64,000 nucleotides of DNA from Xiphias gladius (GCF_016859285.1 NC_053405.1:121001-185000); one strand, 5' to 3'. Numbered from the stretch's first letter, positions 25,401 through 35,800 are shown. A program made the numbers and translations. The notes: generated by a model not told the origin, from the sequence alone.

Positions 25401-28400
25401 GTGTACAACAGATCAGAGTCAGTTTCATGGACAGAAGCATGGCAGATGAAGGTAACAACAGCTGAGACTGAAGAATTTCACTGACAGAATGTTCAATGAT
25501 TTCTGGACCCAAATGCAGACACAAACAGAGGCATGCTGGATGAGAAAAGTGACTCCTTAATGAGTGAAATGAACTTAGTGATTCAGGTGAACTAGATGGC
25601 AGACAGGAATCCAGGAGGGAGGAAAATAAACACGAGGACAACTGAGGAGCTGAACTAGGAACAAAACAGACAATCAAACGTTGGTAGAAAAATCCCCAGA
25701 GAAACACGAGGGAGCGAACACAGACGAAGTGACAAGGAGCGAAGGGAACACAGAGACTTAAATACACTAGTGAGGGGAAGACAATAGGACACAGGTGAAA
25801 CTAATCACAAAAGGCGGGAAAAAACACCCCCCACAAAGACAGGAAGTAAAGTCACAGACACGTATGGACAGTAATTTCAAAATAAAACACAGAACCGAGT
25901 CCAGGCATAAAGTCAGTGAGAGGGGCAGGTCATGTCAGTTTTAGTTTTCAGAGTTTTATTTTTTTCTGAGTTTCACTTCACAGAGTTTTCTGATAATTAA
26001 CCATCTGTCCTTCAGCTTCAGCAGCAGAGATGAATCCTCTCGACTTTCTCTGCGTCGTCTTTTCTCCACCGTCACACTCAACAGGACGCGAACTGGCAGT
26101 CTCGATCGACTCAGCAACAGGCCCCGCCCCTTGGCATCAGAGTCCACCCCCCCAGGCCCCGCCCCCCCCAACCTGCTGAGGAAATATCCGTCAGTTCAGT
26201 CGCTGAATGTGGTGAGAAAATCATCAGTTGACAAGGGTTGCCCTTGTTCTTCTCCTGCTTCTTCTCTTTCCTCTACATCTTCTTCCTCTCCTTCTTCTCT
26301 TCATGTGCTTCTTCCTCTCTGCTACTCTATCCTATTCTTCTCCTTCTTCTCCTCTTTCCCTTTCCTCAACCTTTTCTTCTTCTGTCTTCTCTTTCCCCTT
26401 CGTCTTGTTCTTCTTCTTTCCTCTCCTTTTCTTTCTTCTTCTTATTTTTTGTTCTTCTCCTCGTTCCTCTCCTTCTTCTTCTCTTTTTCTTTTTTCTCTT
26501 GTTTTCTTCACTCTTCATCTTCCATTTCTCCTTCTCTTTCCTCTCTCTCTTTCCTTTGTCTTATTTGTCCTTCTTCCTCTCCTTCTTCTTCTCCTTCTTC
26601 TCCTTCTTGTTCTATTTCTTCTTCTCCTGCTACTTCCTCTCTTTCCCCTTCTCCTCCTCCTCCTCCTCCTCCTCCTCCTCCTCCTCCTCCTTCTTCTTCT
26701 TTGACCTGTTTGTTCCCTGTCTGTCCAGAAGGGGTCGCCTTTCTTGCAGTTGAGGAAGTTGTCGTCAGTTCAGAGTTTTGGGTCGGAACAGAAGAAGAAG
26801 AAAGATCGCTCTGCTGACTACAAACCAGCTGCTGACAGGTAACTCACCTGTTTTTATGATCAGTTCTCCAGGGGCCTGAACCACAAAGCAAGCTCAGTGG
26901 GTTATACAGTTCTTTGGGCTTCACTCAGATTTTCATCATGGTAACTGGGGAGGATCACCACGGTATCCAATGCTACATGTTATCTTCAGAGGATCAGATC
27001 AAAACCCGATAACTGCCTGACCACTGACTAATCAGATCACTGGAAATAATGAGTTCCTGCTACAGGATCCTGACAGGGACAAAAGTGTTCACAAGAAAGT
27101 GACAGATGATAAAGAGCAGTAGATATTATTATAGAATAGTAGAAATGTTTTGCTGTTGCAGACTTTCCATGTGTCCACTCTGGCTTTAAAACAAACAGTG
27201 GGAGAGTTTATCACTGAATAAATATATAATAACGATAAGAGCTGCATTGTAAAGATTCTCGGATTCCTGACAGCATCAGTGCCTTTACTCTGATTCCATC
27301 ACTGCAGCTCAGAACAGCACGATGATAACTGTTTCATCTCATCTCATATTAATCACTTCATTCATCGTTCTGACCAAGTCACTTCTCATTAACAACTCCA
27401 CCTTTCACATGAATTCCCTCGTAGACAGATTATTAAATCCAGAGTTATCAGATCCAGGTGATACAGGTGATCCAGGACGGCCAATATCGGACTTAATGAA
27501 GCCAGGTAACCCCAAGAGAGCCTGACTGAGCTAAATGCACTTCGTGGTCCAGGCCCCAGAGAGACTCAAATCAACCGGTCTCGTGGAGGCAAACATGTAA
27601 CAGCCAATCACAGCTTCAGTTTCTCTCTCAGGTTCCTGCAGCGTTGTTTGAGCGTCGAGGACGTTGGTAGTCCCTGTTCTTTACGTTCTGTTGGTCGAGT
27701 TCTTCAGGTTGGTTCTGATGGAACGTTCCTGTTAGAACTGAGTCGACCAACGAACCAAACGTACGGCTTCGTCATCAGCCGAGGGAGAGGACGACCCGAC
27801 ACTGGTACTGAAAATGTTACAAAAAATACTACTAAAGCTGTTTTCTCATATGAACAAACAATGTCTGTCACTGATTGTCCAGATGTTGTCCAGAGTTGCC
27901 CTTTCACACATGTAGCACACAACAGGAGATTGTCCATTTCAGACACGTTCTCACATACTGGAAATACTCTGGTTTAGGCAAAGGGGGGGCTCATAAACAA
28001 CCTAATCTCTTGCCTTTCCTTGAATTTGTCTAACGATTTCAGCTTCGACCCTAACCGACAGAATTTCCTTAATCTCTTTGTCTCTCCAATTAGACATTTT
28101 TATTTGTGTCATTTCTGACCTTTCTTCACCCTTGGATGTTTGTTTTCTTCTGGTTTTGCACCAGTCACATGATAGAAATGTCATTGAGACGCCCATTCAT
28201 GCTCTGTGAATTCACCAGACAGTGACCAGCTCTATTCACACATCAGCTCAATTGGACATTAAACAGACTTTGTACTAGGGAGCTGTTAGGGTAAAGTCCA
28301 TTTAATTTCTGGTCCAACTGATTCAGACATTGCATTCTCACAGACAGCTCCTCCAGGTAACGTCTAGATAAATTCAGGGTTGCATTCCATGTATGAAAGC

Positions 28401-31400
28401 ATTATAGTACTACTGACAATACTACATAGACTGCTACAGATCATTGGAGGGATTGGACCCTGTCCAGACCCCCAGCCATGGAACCTCATTTCAGCTGATT
28501 GGATCCACCATCTCATTCTTTCAGTCGCTACCCAGAAACCAGAACCACAGGATTAGGGTTAGGACCAGGACCACAGCTGAGGACTAGAATGGAGATCCAC
28601 ATGTGAATCCAGAGATGTCGAGATGGTGGCCTTGTGATTGTATCTCTTCGGTTCTGCTGGTTTTATCAGACTGGGACCTCCAGGGAGCACTGGGACAGTT
28701 TACAGGCACCTCCCAGTCTGAGGTCCTGAGGTCCACTGCTGGAAACCAGTGGATTGTTCCATTCAGGTTGGGAGGGAGTCTCTGCCCCACATGAAGGAGT
28801 TAAAGTATGTCAGGGTCAAGTTCGCCAAAGAGGGTGAGATGGAGCTGAAATCAACAGTTGGACTGGTGCAGAGTCAGCAGTGATGGGGACTCTGTATCAG
28901 AATGTGTTGGTTAAGAGGGAGCTGATCCTAAAGGTGAAGATCTGTTTTTACTTTTATTTATTTTTGCACAATGTAAAAAATACACAGAAAATTACAATTA
29001 ATATACAGTGCAGGGGGAGGCAGAAAACCCAGTGGGCTTATTTGACCCCTCTACCTAAGTAATGTTAAAATTTTACAAGTTTTATAGAACCTGAAATTAA
29101 CATACAGAAAATAATATGACTACTTAAAAGCAATGGTAAACTAATAGTAACAAAATATCCATCCATCCATTTTCTTCCGTGTATCCGGGGTAGCAGCAGG
29201 CTAAGCCGGGTAGTCCAGACGTCCCTCTCCTCAGCAACATTTTACAGCTCCTCCTTATGGAATCCCGAGGCATTCCGTGGCCAGATGGGATAACTTTATA
29301 CCTCCAGTGAGTTCTGGGTGTACCCCGGGGTCTCCTCCCAGTTGGATGTGCCTTGAAAACCTCCAAAGGAAGGAGCCCAGGAGGCAGCCCAATCAATCCA
29401 CCTTAACTGGCTACTTTTTATGCAGAGGACCAGTGGCTTTACTCCAAGCTCCTTACGTATGTCCAAGCTCCGCACCCCATCTCTATGGCTGAGCCCAGAC
29501 ACCCTATGGAGGAACCTCATTTGGCCGCGTGTATCCGCGATCTCATTCTTTCGGTCCCAACCCAGAGTTCATAACCATAGGTGAGGGTCAGAATGTAGAT
29601 CAATTGGTTTTTCTAAAGCTTTGCCTTTTAGCTCAGCTCGTCCTTCTCCACAATGGTCTGGTACAACATCTGCATTACCGCTGATCCGCCTGTCAATGTC
29701 GCACTTCAGTTTACCATCACTCGTAAACAAGATCCCGAGATACTTAAACCTCTTTGTTTGGGGCAGCAGCTCACCCCTGACTTGGAGGGAGCAATATACC
29801 ATTTTCTGGCAGAGGACCATGGCCTCAGATTTAGAGGTACTGATTCTCATCCTGGCCACTTGCAAACCGCCCCAGTACATGCTGCAGATCACAGTCTGAT
29901 GAAGCCAACAGAACCAAATGAAAAACAGCAAAGATGCAATGCTGAGGTTCTCAAACTGGACATTCCCCTCACCCCAGCTGCACATTGAAATCCTGTCCAT
30001 GAAGATCACAAAAAGGATCGGAGACAAAGAGCAACCTTGGCGGAGTCCAACACTAACTGAAGAGAACTGCTTGACTTCGTGGTGAGAATATGGACACAAC
30101 TCTCACTTTGATTTTACAATGACCGGATGACTCGTAGCACCAGCCCAGGTGCCCTATACTCCCACAGTAATCCCCACGGGGTCCCCCGAGGAACGCTGCC
30201 ATAAGCCTTCTCCTAGTCCTCAAAAAACATGTAGACTGGATGGTCAAACTCCCATGAATCCCCTCAGCAACCATGCAAGGGTAAGGAGCTGGTCCACTGA
30301 CAGAATCCGCATTGCTACTCCTGAATCTGAGGTTCGACAACTGGTCAAAGCCTTCTTTCCAGTGCCCTGGAATAAATGTTCCCGGGGCGGCTGATCAGTG
30401 TGATCCCCCAGTAATTGGAGCACACCCTCTGGTCCCCCTTTTTTGAAAAAGGGAACCACCACCCCAGTCTGGCACACCACAGGTACTGTCCCAGACCTCC
30501 ATGCAACACTGAGGAGGCGTGTCAGCCAAGACAGCCCAACAATATCCAGAGCCTAGGGCATCTCAAGGCGAATCTCATCCACACCTGGCGCTTTGCCGCC
30601 GAGGAGCTTCTTGACTATCTTGACTTAAGCTTCTTAACTCTTAATGACTAAGGCTTCCCTAATCAGTGAATTGAAATTTGAGTGATTTGAGTATTAAACC
30701 ACAAGTTTGTTTTGCTGCCCCCAGAATTCTGGGACATGTAGTATTAGACCAGATTCGCTGTTACCACCAGTAACTACAAGTGTCACCAAATCAACCAAGA
30801 CTGAAATCTTCAAGATTGACACTTTAAATTTAGAAATATTTTACTAGCTCATAATTCTTTTGTGAATTATTTTCTTGGTGTGTTTAGGTCTATTAACCTT
30901 GATTAAAGACTACTGGAATATGGGAAAATGACCTGACCCCATATTTCATTCCTTATATCAAAGAGTTAGTTAAGATGTTATCAATCAGAATTACTGAATT
31001 TTCTTTAACTGGTGTAGGTTTGTGAATTGGAGGGAAAAAGGATAAAGAATATTGAGAAAATCCCCAGTAAGGGCATTTAATTTATTTTTAAAGAGGTTTA
31101 TATTGAAATCTCCTAAAATATAACATGAGTTTATGAGTTTATCCTCATTGTTTATCATGGTCAAGGGAACTGGACAAACCTTTAGTAAATTCTTTGATGC
31201 TAGAGTAGGTGATAAATAACACCAAGAATAACATTCTTTTCACCAGGGAGCTCTAAAAAAACAGATTCCACCTCAGCCCTATCTGATTTCACAGAGATCA
31301 GCCCTAATTTTAAATTCATAGTCACGATGAATAAACAGAGATACTCCAACTCCAGATCTATTCTCTCTTACATAGGGAACCAAATTATATTTAGGTACTT

Positions 31401-33073
31401 TAAAAAATTTCTCTAGAGTCCTATGTAAACCTTGTTTCTAATAAAGCAATAACAGAAAAATCGGGGGTTTTTTGATGACACTGGCTTCCCATTCCTATGA
31501 GCCCAATCCAATTCTATTTTCAAATGATCCAGTTTTAGTTTTTCAATGAATGGTTTTCTCACTTTTTCTTCAGACACCTTTTATTTTACAGACTCTTCCT
31601 GTCTTACATGAGATTTTAAAATCGTCAAAGTCCTTTTGAATCACTTCTATACTCACCTTAAGATCATAGTCTTGTTTTGACAGATCAGTCCTCCTGTTTG
31701 AAGAATCAACTATGATCTCTACACAAGTTTTGAAGATTTTTTTCCTGTTCAGGCAAATTTCTGTAGAAGTCTTTTTGCTGTTCCAACAATTCACGCACTT
31801 GAGCCAAGGTGACATATTCCTCATTGATGTTGTTAGAAGCTTTGAGTTGCCTACTAGGCCCAAAGTTCAGCTGAATAGAGCCAGAAGCCTCCACAGGATA
31901 CTAGTAATGTCCACAATTTGGATGTAGAGGGTTGGTTTGACTCTTCTTGATTCAGTCAGCAACAAAAAAGTTTAGTTCTTCTTCTTGAGTTCTAGGCAGG
32001 ATTCCTCAGATTATTGGCTGGACCAGAACAGCAGGGCCAGCCCTATAAACGAAAATTTCGCTGAGTAAGCGAGTGAGTGAGTGATGAAATTACACAATTG
32101 GTCAGCCGAATGCCACATGACTGAGCGCTGATGTTTCACCATTAGTCGGCTGGCCGAATGTTGGAGTTTTCCCATCGGTTGTTGCTCTTTCAAAATGATT
32201 TGGTGCAAACAGTCTCTATTGCATAATCAGGGAGTAGTTTACAGGCGGTGTTGCCAATTTAGTGCCTCTGTCGCTAGATTTACCGATTTTTATACCCTGC
32301 AGCAACTTTTCTTCACAGAAACAACAATAATTTTGGTGAAATCGCTTCTCGGTGGTCAAAGATCTCACTGTGAGGCTGTGAAACTAACTCCAGCCTGCGT
32401 CACAAATCCTGACAAAGTCTGAGATGTATGAATTCGAGATCTTCTAGGAAAAGCTGAAGGACGTGGCTGGTTAGGGGGACGTCAGGACTACTATACTCAG
32501 CCTGCTGCCAAGACCTGGACCATGACAAGCAGCAGAAAATGGATGAAAGGATATTAATGAGAAAATGTTCCAGAATAAATATCAGAACATAGCAAAATAA
32601 AACGAGTAAAACTGAAAGTTCAATGAGTCTGTTAACAATTCAGCTCTGAGACTGTTAGGGCTTGTACTGCTACTATTACTACATAAGTACTGCAGGTCTG
32701 GTCACAATGAAACGTCTACTTTTTTTCTGTTTCTTTTTTTAATAGTTTGTCCTGTTCTCTAAGAATGTATTAATACTGCATTAATAGCGTACAAATACTG
32801 CATTAGCAGCGTACTAGTACTGCATTAACAGTGTATTATTAATACACCATCAACAGTATAATAATGTGTATTGTAGGTGTATATGTGGAAGACATGATGG
32901 ACAGCAGTACGGAGAAGCTCTATGCGGGTCTGCTCTCGGTTGGAGACGAGATCCTGGAGGTGAATGGGGAGAAGGTGGCCTGTCTCAGTCTGGACCAAGT
33001 GACCCACCTGCTGACCCAGAGCACCTGTGCTACTGTCCGGGTCCTCCGACACCAGAGGACCATTCCACGGTGA
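16940..33073 (+). CDS. KIAA1614-like protein with C-terminal PDZ domain
   Basis: Nine exons join in frame: 16940-17300, 17526-17583, 19335-19454, 20504-21456, 23878-23980, 26016-26211, 26729-26838, 27632-27804 and 32877-33073, totalling 2271 nt (756 residues plus TGA). All have AG/GT borders and matching phases. Features: a Ser-rich acidic N-terminus; RRLRFEDETETEAESRYLER at about 226-245; long low-complexity Ser/Pro stretches; repeated RKxxSVQSxx motifs (RKYPSVQSLNV, RKLSSVQSFGS); then a PDZ domain from about residue 655 with YGFVIS binding loop and LSVGDEILEVNGEKV. The motifs and PDZ resemble vertebrate KIAA1614 as remembered, an uncharacterised protein. Tail-to-tail pairing with a syntaxin-6 gene, as at human 1q25, supports this. 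The first exon start is unsure: a TAG precedes 16940 and there is no ATG there, so upstream exons are likely. Confidence 0.72.
17526..17583 (+). CDS. KIAA1614-like exon b
   Basis: A 58-nt exon between TTTCAG and GTAAAA encoding FVVNDSGSEILLRDENNQ. The phase fits both neighbours. Confidence 0.65.
17903..17923. promoter_or_regulatory. ZNF143/SBS-like motif next to a MITE
   Basis: GCATGCTGGGAAATACAGT read on the opposite strand is ACTGTATTTCCCAGCATGC, close to the ZNF143/THAP11 consensus. It abuts the MITE at 17921, so it could be carried by a repeat. Confidence 0.35.
17921..18190 (+). mobile_element. Tc1/mariner-type MITE (copy 1)
   Basis: Starts AGTTAGGTCCATAAGTATTC and contains GCTTTAATTCAAGGGGTTTA, AGGCTCAAAAGTAATTGGAC and ATGGCCAGGTGTGACCTGTT. 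A second same-orientation copy is at 52770-53045. This is a common noncoding fish repeat. Confidence 0.8.
18600..19090 (+). repeat. Dispersed repeat, copy 1
   Basis: Shares CTGACTT-TATAAACCATATA, GCAGTTTCTAATGTTGGAGC and GATTCAGACAAACTACAGTG with 21485-23210, in the same order and orientation. This copy is uninterrupted. Family not recognised. Confidence 0.7.
19274..19330. repeat. GT microsatellite abutting an exon acceptor
   Basis: Long GT run followed by GCGCGCGTGTTCAG, the acceptor of KIAA1614-like exon c. Purine/CA repeats also follow the donor at 19461-19492. Confidence 0.85.
19335..19454 (+). CDS. KIAA1614-like exon c
   Basis: Begins after GTGTTCAG, directly downstream of a long GT microsatellite. 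It encodes SLFVSARLPRQQQC then MKRRCVPLRGDHNLL and ends before GTGAGT inside a CA repeat. This acceptor is the one nearby that keeps frame with exon b. An alternative is that ATG 19390 is a start codon of a shorter transcript. Confidence 0.55.
20504..21456 (+). CDS. KIAA1614-like exon d (large)
   Basis: Exon of 953 nt with TTCACAG acceptor and GTCAGA donor. It contains RRLRFEDETETEAESRYLER, VLVSKPDLNLYI, PQLNLRTEPIRETYIG and a Ser-rich end. This is the longest conserved-looking coding block of the gene. Confidence 0.78.
21516..22690. mobile_element. PIF/Harbinger-like nonautonomous element A
   Basis: Terminal inverted repeats CTGTACTATGAAGCA (21521-21535) and its complement TGCTTCATAGTACAG (22675-22689). 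The interior has AT-rich DNA and a TTTTGATCTGGTCCTCTGAAG block shared, inverted, with element B at 26871-27557. No transposase. It lies in the KIAA1614-like intron, starting about 60 bp after a donor. Confidence 0.7.
22846..23005 (+). mobile_element. Small inserted repeat with possible TSD
   Basis: Interrupts repeat copy 2. TATCACT occurs on both sides. It contains GGATTTGCTTGAAGAGGCC and CGTCTTCAAGGACCTCAAGC, a word found in fish SINE-like or DNA-element ends. Confidence 0.5.
23878..23980 (+). CDS. KIAA1614-like exon e
   Basis: Bounded by CTTACAG and GTGAGT. Encodes AESRAPLTLESSSDGQ and RAELHSADTSPPE. Phases 2/2 fit. Confidence 0.6.
24444..24722 (-). mobile_element. L2-like LINE RT fragment
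   Basis: The minus-strand frame reads IRPLQLIQNSAAHLVFNLPK, then SPVLRSLHWLLMLL and YTPTRPL. This is the thumb/connection segment of fish L2-type reverse transcriptases, where QLIQNAAARLVF and LRSLHWLPV are typical. No catalytic motif in the piece. Confidence 0.75.
24919..26015. other. Intron of the KIAA1614-like gene with a possible LTR-like repeat
   Basis: 25500-25900 has the look of a fish dispersed repeat in minus orientation. It contains GACCCAAATGCAGACACAAA at about 25507, the complement of a GCATTTGGGTC LTR-type end. The rest shows nothing I recognise. Confidence 0.35.
26016..26211 (+). CDS. KIAA1614-like exon f
   Basis: Acceptor CCTTCAG, donor GTGAGA. Encodes SSRDESSRLSLRRLFSTV, then GSLDRLSNRP and RKYPSVQSLNV. 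Ends phase 0. Confidence 0.7.
26212..26728 (+). repeat. Intron made almost wholly of pyrimidines
   Basis: The 517-bp intron between exons f and g is almost entirely C and T on the sense strand, with TTCTTCTCC-type motifs and a CTC-CTC run at 26650-26692. Three plus-strand frames stay open only because of this bias and are not genes. Confidence 0.9.
26729..26838 (+). CDS. KIAA1614-like exon g
   Basis: Acceptor TGTCCAG, donor GTAACT. Encodes KGSPFLQLRKLSSVQSFGS and KKKDRSADYKPAADR. Confidence 0.75.
26871..27557. mobile_element. PIF/Harbinger-like nonautonomous element B
   Basis: Terminal inverted repeats GGGGCCTGAACCACAAAG (26871-26888) and CTTCGTGGTCCAGGCCCC (27540-27557). The interior shares the GAGGATCAGATCAAAACC block with element A in inverted orientation. 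It begins 32 bp after the donor of exon g and ends 75 bp before exon h, almost filling that intron. Confidence 0.7.
27632..27804 (+). CDS. KIAA1614-like exon h (PDZ first half)
   Basis: Acceptor TCTCAG, donor GTACTG. Encodes FLQRCLSVEDVGSP, GRVLQVGSDGTFLLELSRP and the PDZ carboxylate-binding loop YGFVISRG. Ends phase 1. Confidence 0.8.
27805..28496. other. KIAA1614-like intron, no feature recognised
   Basis: Start of the 5.1-kb last intron. The open frame runs through the donor to 27977 without similarity. Nothing else is seen. Confidence 0.5.
28497..28950 (+). mobile_element. RTE/I-type LINE fragment, plus orientation
   Basis: The nucleotide order (GACCTCCAGGGAGCACTGG, then GTCTCTGCCCCACATGAAGG, then TGATGGGGACTCTGTATC and GAGGGAGCTGATCCTAAAGG) parallels the RT 3' part of a very common fish LINE. 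It is the same family as the minus-strand copy at 29155-30660. Frames are destroyed. Confidence 0.6.
29155..30660 (-). mobile_element. RTE/I-type LINE reverse transcriptase relic
   Basis: The minus-strand frame 29569-30099 reads SVGLRQGCSLSPILFVIFMD (motif B), then ARMRISTSKSEAMVL and KRFKYLGILFTSDG. The catalytic FADD block is replaced by a damaged FIWFCWL. 29124-29520 continues with the C-terminal KELGVKPLVLCIKSSQLRW and GLPPGLLPLEVFKAHPTGRR. The 3' end is a CATCCATCCAT tail at 29158. Several frameshifts; inactive. Confidence 0.85.
30840..31930 (-). mobile_element. LINE fragment: ORF1-like and endonuclease region
   Basis: Minus-strand frames 31570-31894 resemble a LINE ORF1 coiled segment (VRELLEQQKDFYRNLPEQEK, then VIQKDFDDFKIS). 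Downstream, 30900-31480 gives broken endonuclease-like pieces, including RAEVESVFLELPGEKNVI, resembling the APE-endonuclease domain of fish LINEs. Heavily mutated. Confidence 0.55.
32440..32552 (+). mobile_element. 3' end of an RTE/I-type LINE
   Basis: AAGCTGAAGGACGTGGCTGG, then CAGCCTGCTGCCAAGACCTG and GCAGAAAATGGATGAAAGGA match the usual 3' end of the LINE family also present at 28497 and 29155. This is the third fragment of that family in one intron. Confidence 0.55.
32877..33073 (+). CDS. KIAA1614-like last coding exon (PDZ second half)
   Basis: Acceptor ATTGTAG after a 5.1-kb intron. Encodes VYVEDMMDSSTEKLYAGL, SVGDEILEVNGEKV and LSLDQVTHLL, ends RTIPR-TGA. These are the PDZ beta-C to helix B elements. 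Confidence 0.82.
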
Positions 33074-34058
33074 CTGCAACCCCACCTGACAGTAATTACG
33101 ACCACAATAACCATGACACCACCTGACTGCAACTACAACTTAAACCAGTGTACCTGAACTCAGCTTGATAACCAAACCACACCTGTGACACCTGACCCAA
33201 CCAGAACTTTAGCTCCCTAACGCACTGAACACAAAGTGAACCAAACTGAAAATGAACTTTGATGCACTTCTTGCAAAAACTGCAACAAGCAGACCGAGCT
33301 GACTGTAACATGAGTGACACGACAGAGCAGGTGGTCCAACCAGAACTTAATTGCACAACCACAACCTTTAACCTTCCACAGGACCCCCCACCCCCCATCC
33401 TGTTGTTTTACACAGGAAATCAAATTCTCCATCTTCCGTTTTCACAGCCTCCAGGTCTACAGGTAGATCAGTCCAGGTGAGGGACGTTCACAGCAGAAAA
33501 ATCAGCAGTTAAACGCAGAGTTTGTGTTTATGAAGCTTTTAAGAGCAACAAATGTGTTTCTAAATGGTCAGAAGAGAGAAATGTAAAGTTCAGGTACACA
33601 GTTTGTCAAGTCTTAAAACAACAGCGTCCAGCTGGACACTGAAACTGGTTTGTTTGCTTTAATCACCCCTCATACTGGTCATACTGGCCATTATGGGACA
33701 TACAAGTGCAAACATGAAGTGAAAACATCAGCAGGTTAATCTGCTGACTTTACATTAAAAACCTTTCTGAGCTTTGGATTCTTGTTTCACTTTTCTTCAC
33801 CTTCACGCCTGTTGTCATGTTTAATAACAATATAACGTTAAGTGATTTTATTTAATCCAGTCAGTGCTGTTCCCAGCTTTTTGTTGTCCTCAGGACTCGC
33901 ATATTAACTTTTGCAGTATTTAAAGAAACCTCTGCAGTATTTCTGTCTCTGTACAGTTTTTCATATGTTTGTTTATATTTTCAGACAAATTAAAGGAACA
34001 ATGAACTGAAGCTTCATGTTTCCTGTTAAATCTCAGTGGTGGGGGTTGGGGGGGTCAG

Positions 34059-34072
34059 TTTATTGAAATAAA
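34059..34072. terminator. Opposed polyadenylation signals (candidate)
   Basis: TTTATT at 34059-34064 is AATAAA on the minus strand, and AATAAA lies at 34067-34072 on the plus strand. They are suitably placed as candidate 3' ends of stx6 (1.8 kb past its stop) and the KIAA1614-like gene (1 kb past its stop). Other hexamers exist, so use is inferred. Confidence 0.35.
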
Positions 34073-34971
34073 ATTCACTTGCAGACACAAAACTTCACTT
34101 CACTCAGCTGCAGATGTTGACAAAAATAAAATTAAGACAATATTTTATCATCAACCTGAAAATTATCAATCATCGCTCAAAAATAAACTGACCACTTATC
34201 AGTAACACAGTTCAACTTCAAACTAAACATTTTCATTCATTCAGCTGTAATTCAGTTATTGATGCGTTCAGACGTGTGAGCAAAATACAGAGTGACTGTT
34301 ATTATTATCATCATAATTAGTATTATTTCAGGTTTCCATGTTGGTTTTCTTTCCAGAAAAAAAAGTTAGTAACGGAAACATGGATGATTTATTGAAAAAT
34401 GAAAAACACTGAATATTTCTGCAGATTCAGTTTCAGATAAACCTGAAGGAAAAACAGAAAAATATAAATGGTTCAGCTTGACAGAAACAGCAGATCATTA
34501 AAGACAAAATGTGACCTTTTCCCTGAAAGAAAATGCAGAAAATACGTAATTATTTAGTGAAATTTGTTGCAGAACGACTGGATGGATTTATTATGTGTTA
34601 GTGTTGAAACATCAGAAGATTTTAGACTTAAACACAATAAAATAGATTAAACAGTTTAAACACTACAGATGAATCTGTTTATAATGTATAACTATGTTTT
34701 TAATGAGTTTTATTCTCATCAGTTCTCAACACTGTGGTTTCATTATGTTAAAACAGGAACAGGAAATATTTTTACTTATACTTTACATTACGTCTCCTGC
34801 AGACATTGTGTAAAAGTTCCTAAAGTTGAGATTTTCCTGCCATGCATACCATAAATCCGATGATGTGGGACGATGTGATTTTCTGCTTCGTCCAACACCT
34901 CACCTCTTCAACTGATTTCATCCAATTCATATCAAACACACTGTTAGCTCACTCGCAAATCTTCAGGGCTG

Positions 34972-35055
34972 CACTTCCTGCTGCTGCTTCACATTAAAAG
35001 CCTTCCAGGGGTTCCCTGGAGAAAGGCTTTTATTGTGAAGCAGCAGCAGGAAGTG
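34972..35055. mobile_element. Hairpin MITE
   Basis: An 84-bp fold-back: CACTTCCTGCTGCTGCTTCA with ATTAAAAGCCTT, then its near-exact complement around a short loop. Related arms occur at 8913-8950 and 62530-62583. Confidence 0.75.
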
Positions 35056-35309
35056 TGTGGTTTGAATTAGTAACAGTTTAACAGCGGACTGTAGAGTCTG
35101 CGGATTGAAATTGTAAAGGAAACGAGATAAAAAATAAAATGTCAAACACTGCATCAGTGATATTTTCAGACACGTAAAGTCAATAGAAACAAAAACAAAC
35201 TGTAAACAAGAAAAATCAACATCAACACAAATGAAAAGTTTTAGTGTTCTTACATTATTTTCCAAGAGTGTTTTCAGATTAACCGATCAACAAGCACCAA
35301 CCTCCCACT

Positions 35310-35520
35310 TAACAAACTGGAGTAAAACCGGTGTGACAATAGGATTAAACTGGAGTTAAACTGGTTTTAAAGTGGAGTTAAACTGGAGTCAAACTAGATT
35401 TAAAGTGGAGTTAAACTGGAGTTAAACCAGCACTGAAGTTAAACTGGTTTGAAAGTAGAGTTAAACTGGAGTTAAACCAGTACAGAACTGAAGATAAATT
35501 GGTTTTAAGGTAGAGTTGAT
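35310..35520. repeat. Degenerate tandem repeat (AGTTAAACTGG)
   Basis: Repeated AGTTAAACTGG and variants, such as TTTAAAGTGG, over about 200 bp. Confidence 0.75.
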
Positions 35521-35684
35521 CAAAACAACCATAATTCCCTAAAACATCAAACATTAAAAGACAAGTATCTTTCTACCTATTTGACCTATTTGACCTCTGC
35601 GATAAATTATTGTCAAAGAACCAAAAGTGTTTTAAGTCCCACTCAGAGAAGGAGTCAGAACTCCAGATCTGCCACTACCAGAGT

Positions 35685-35800
35685 CCAGAAGAGTCCAACC
35701 AAGTCCAGTTGATTCAGCAGGGCAGGGGAGACTCCAGTATAGTCCAGTAGCGTCCAGTAGAGACCGGTAGAGTTCATTAGAGTCCAGTAGACACAGGATT
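35685..35800. repeat. Degenerate tandem repeat (AGTCCAGTAG)
   Basis: About ten imperfect copies of a 10-11 bp AGAGTCCAGTAG-like unit, probably in the stx6 3' UTR. Confidence 0.7.

Noticed and set aside
26131..26817. Long Ser/Phe/Leu-rich plus-strand frames
   Set aside because: The open length is due to the pyrimidine-only intron. Only the flanking exon parts 26016-26211 and 26729-26838 are coding.
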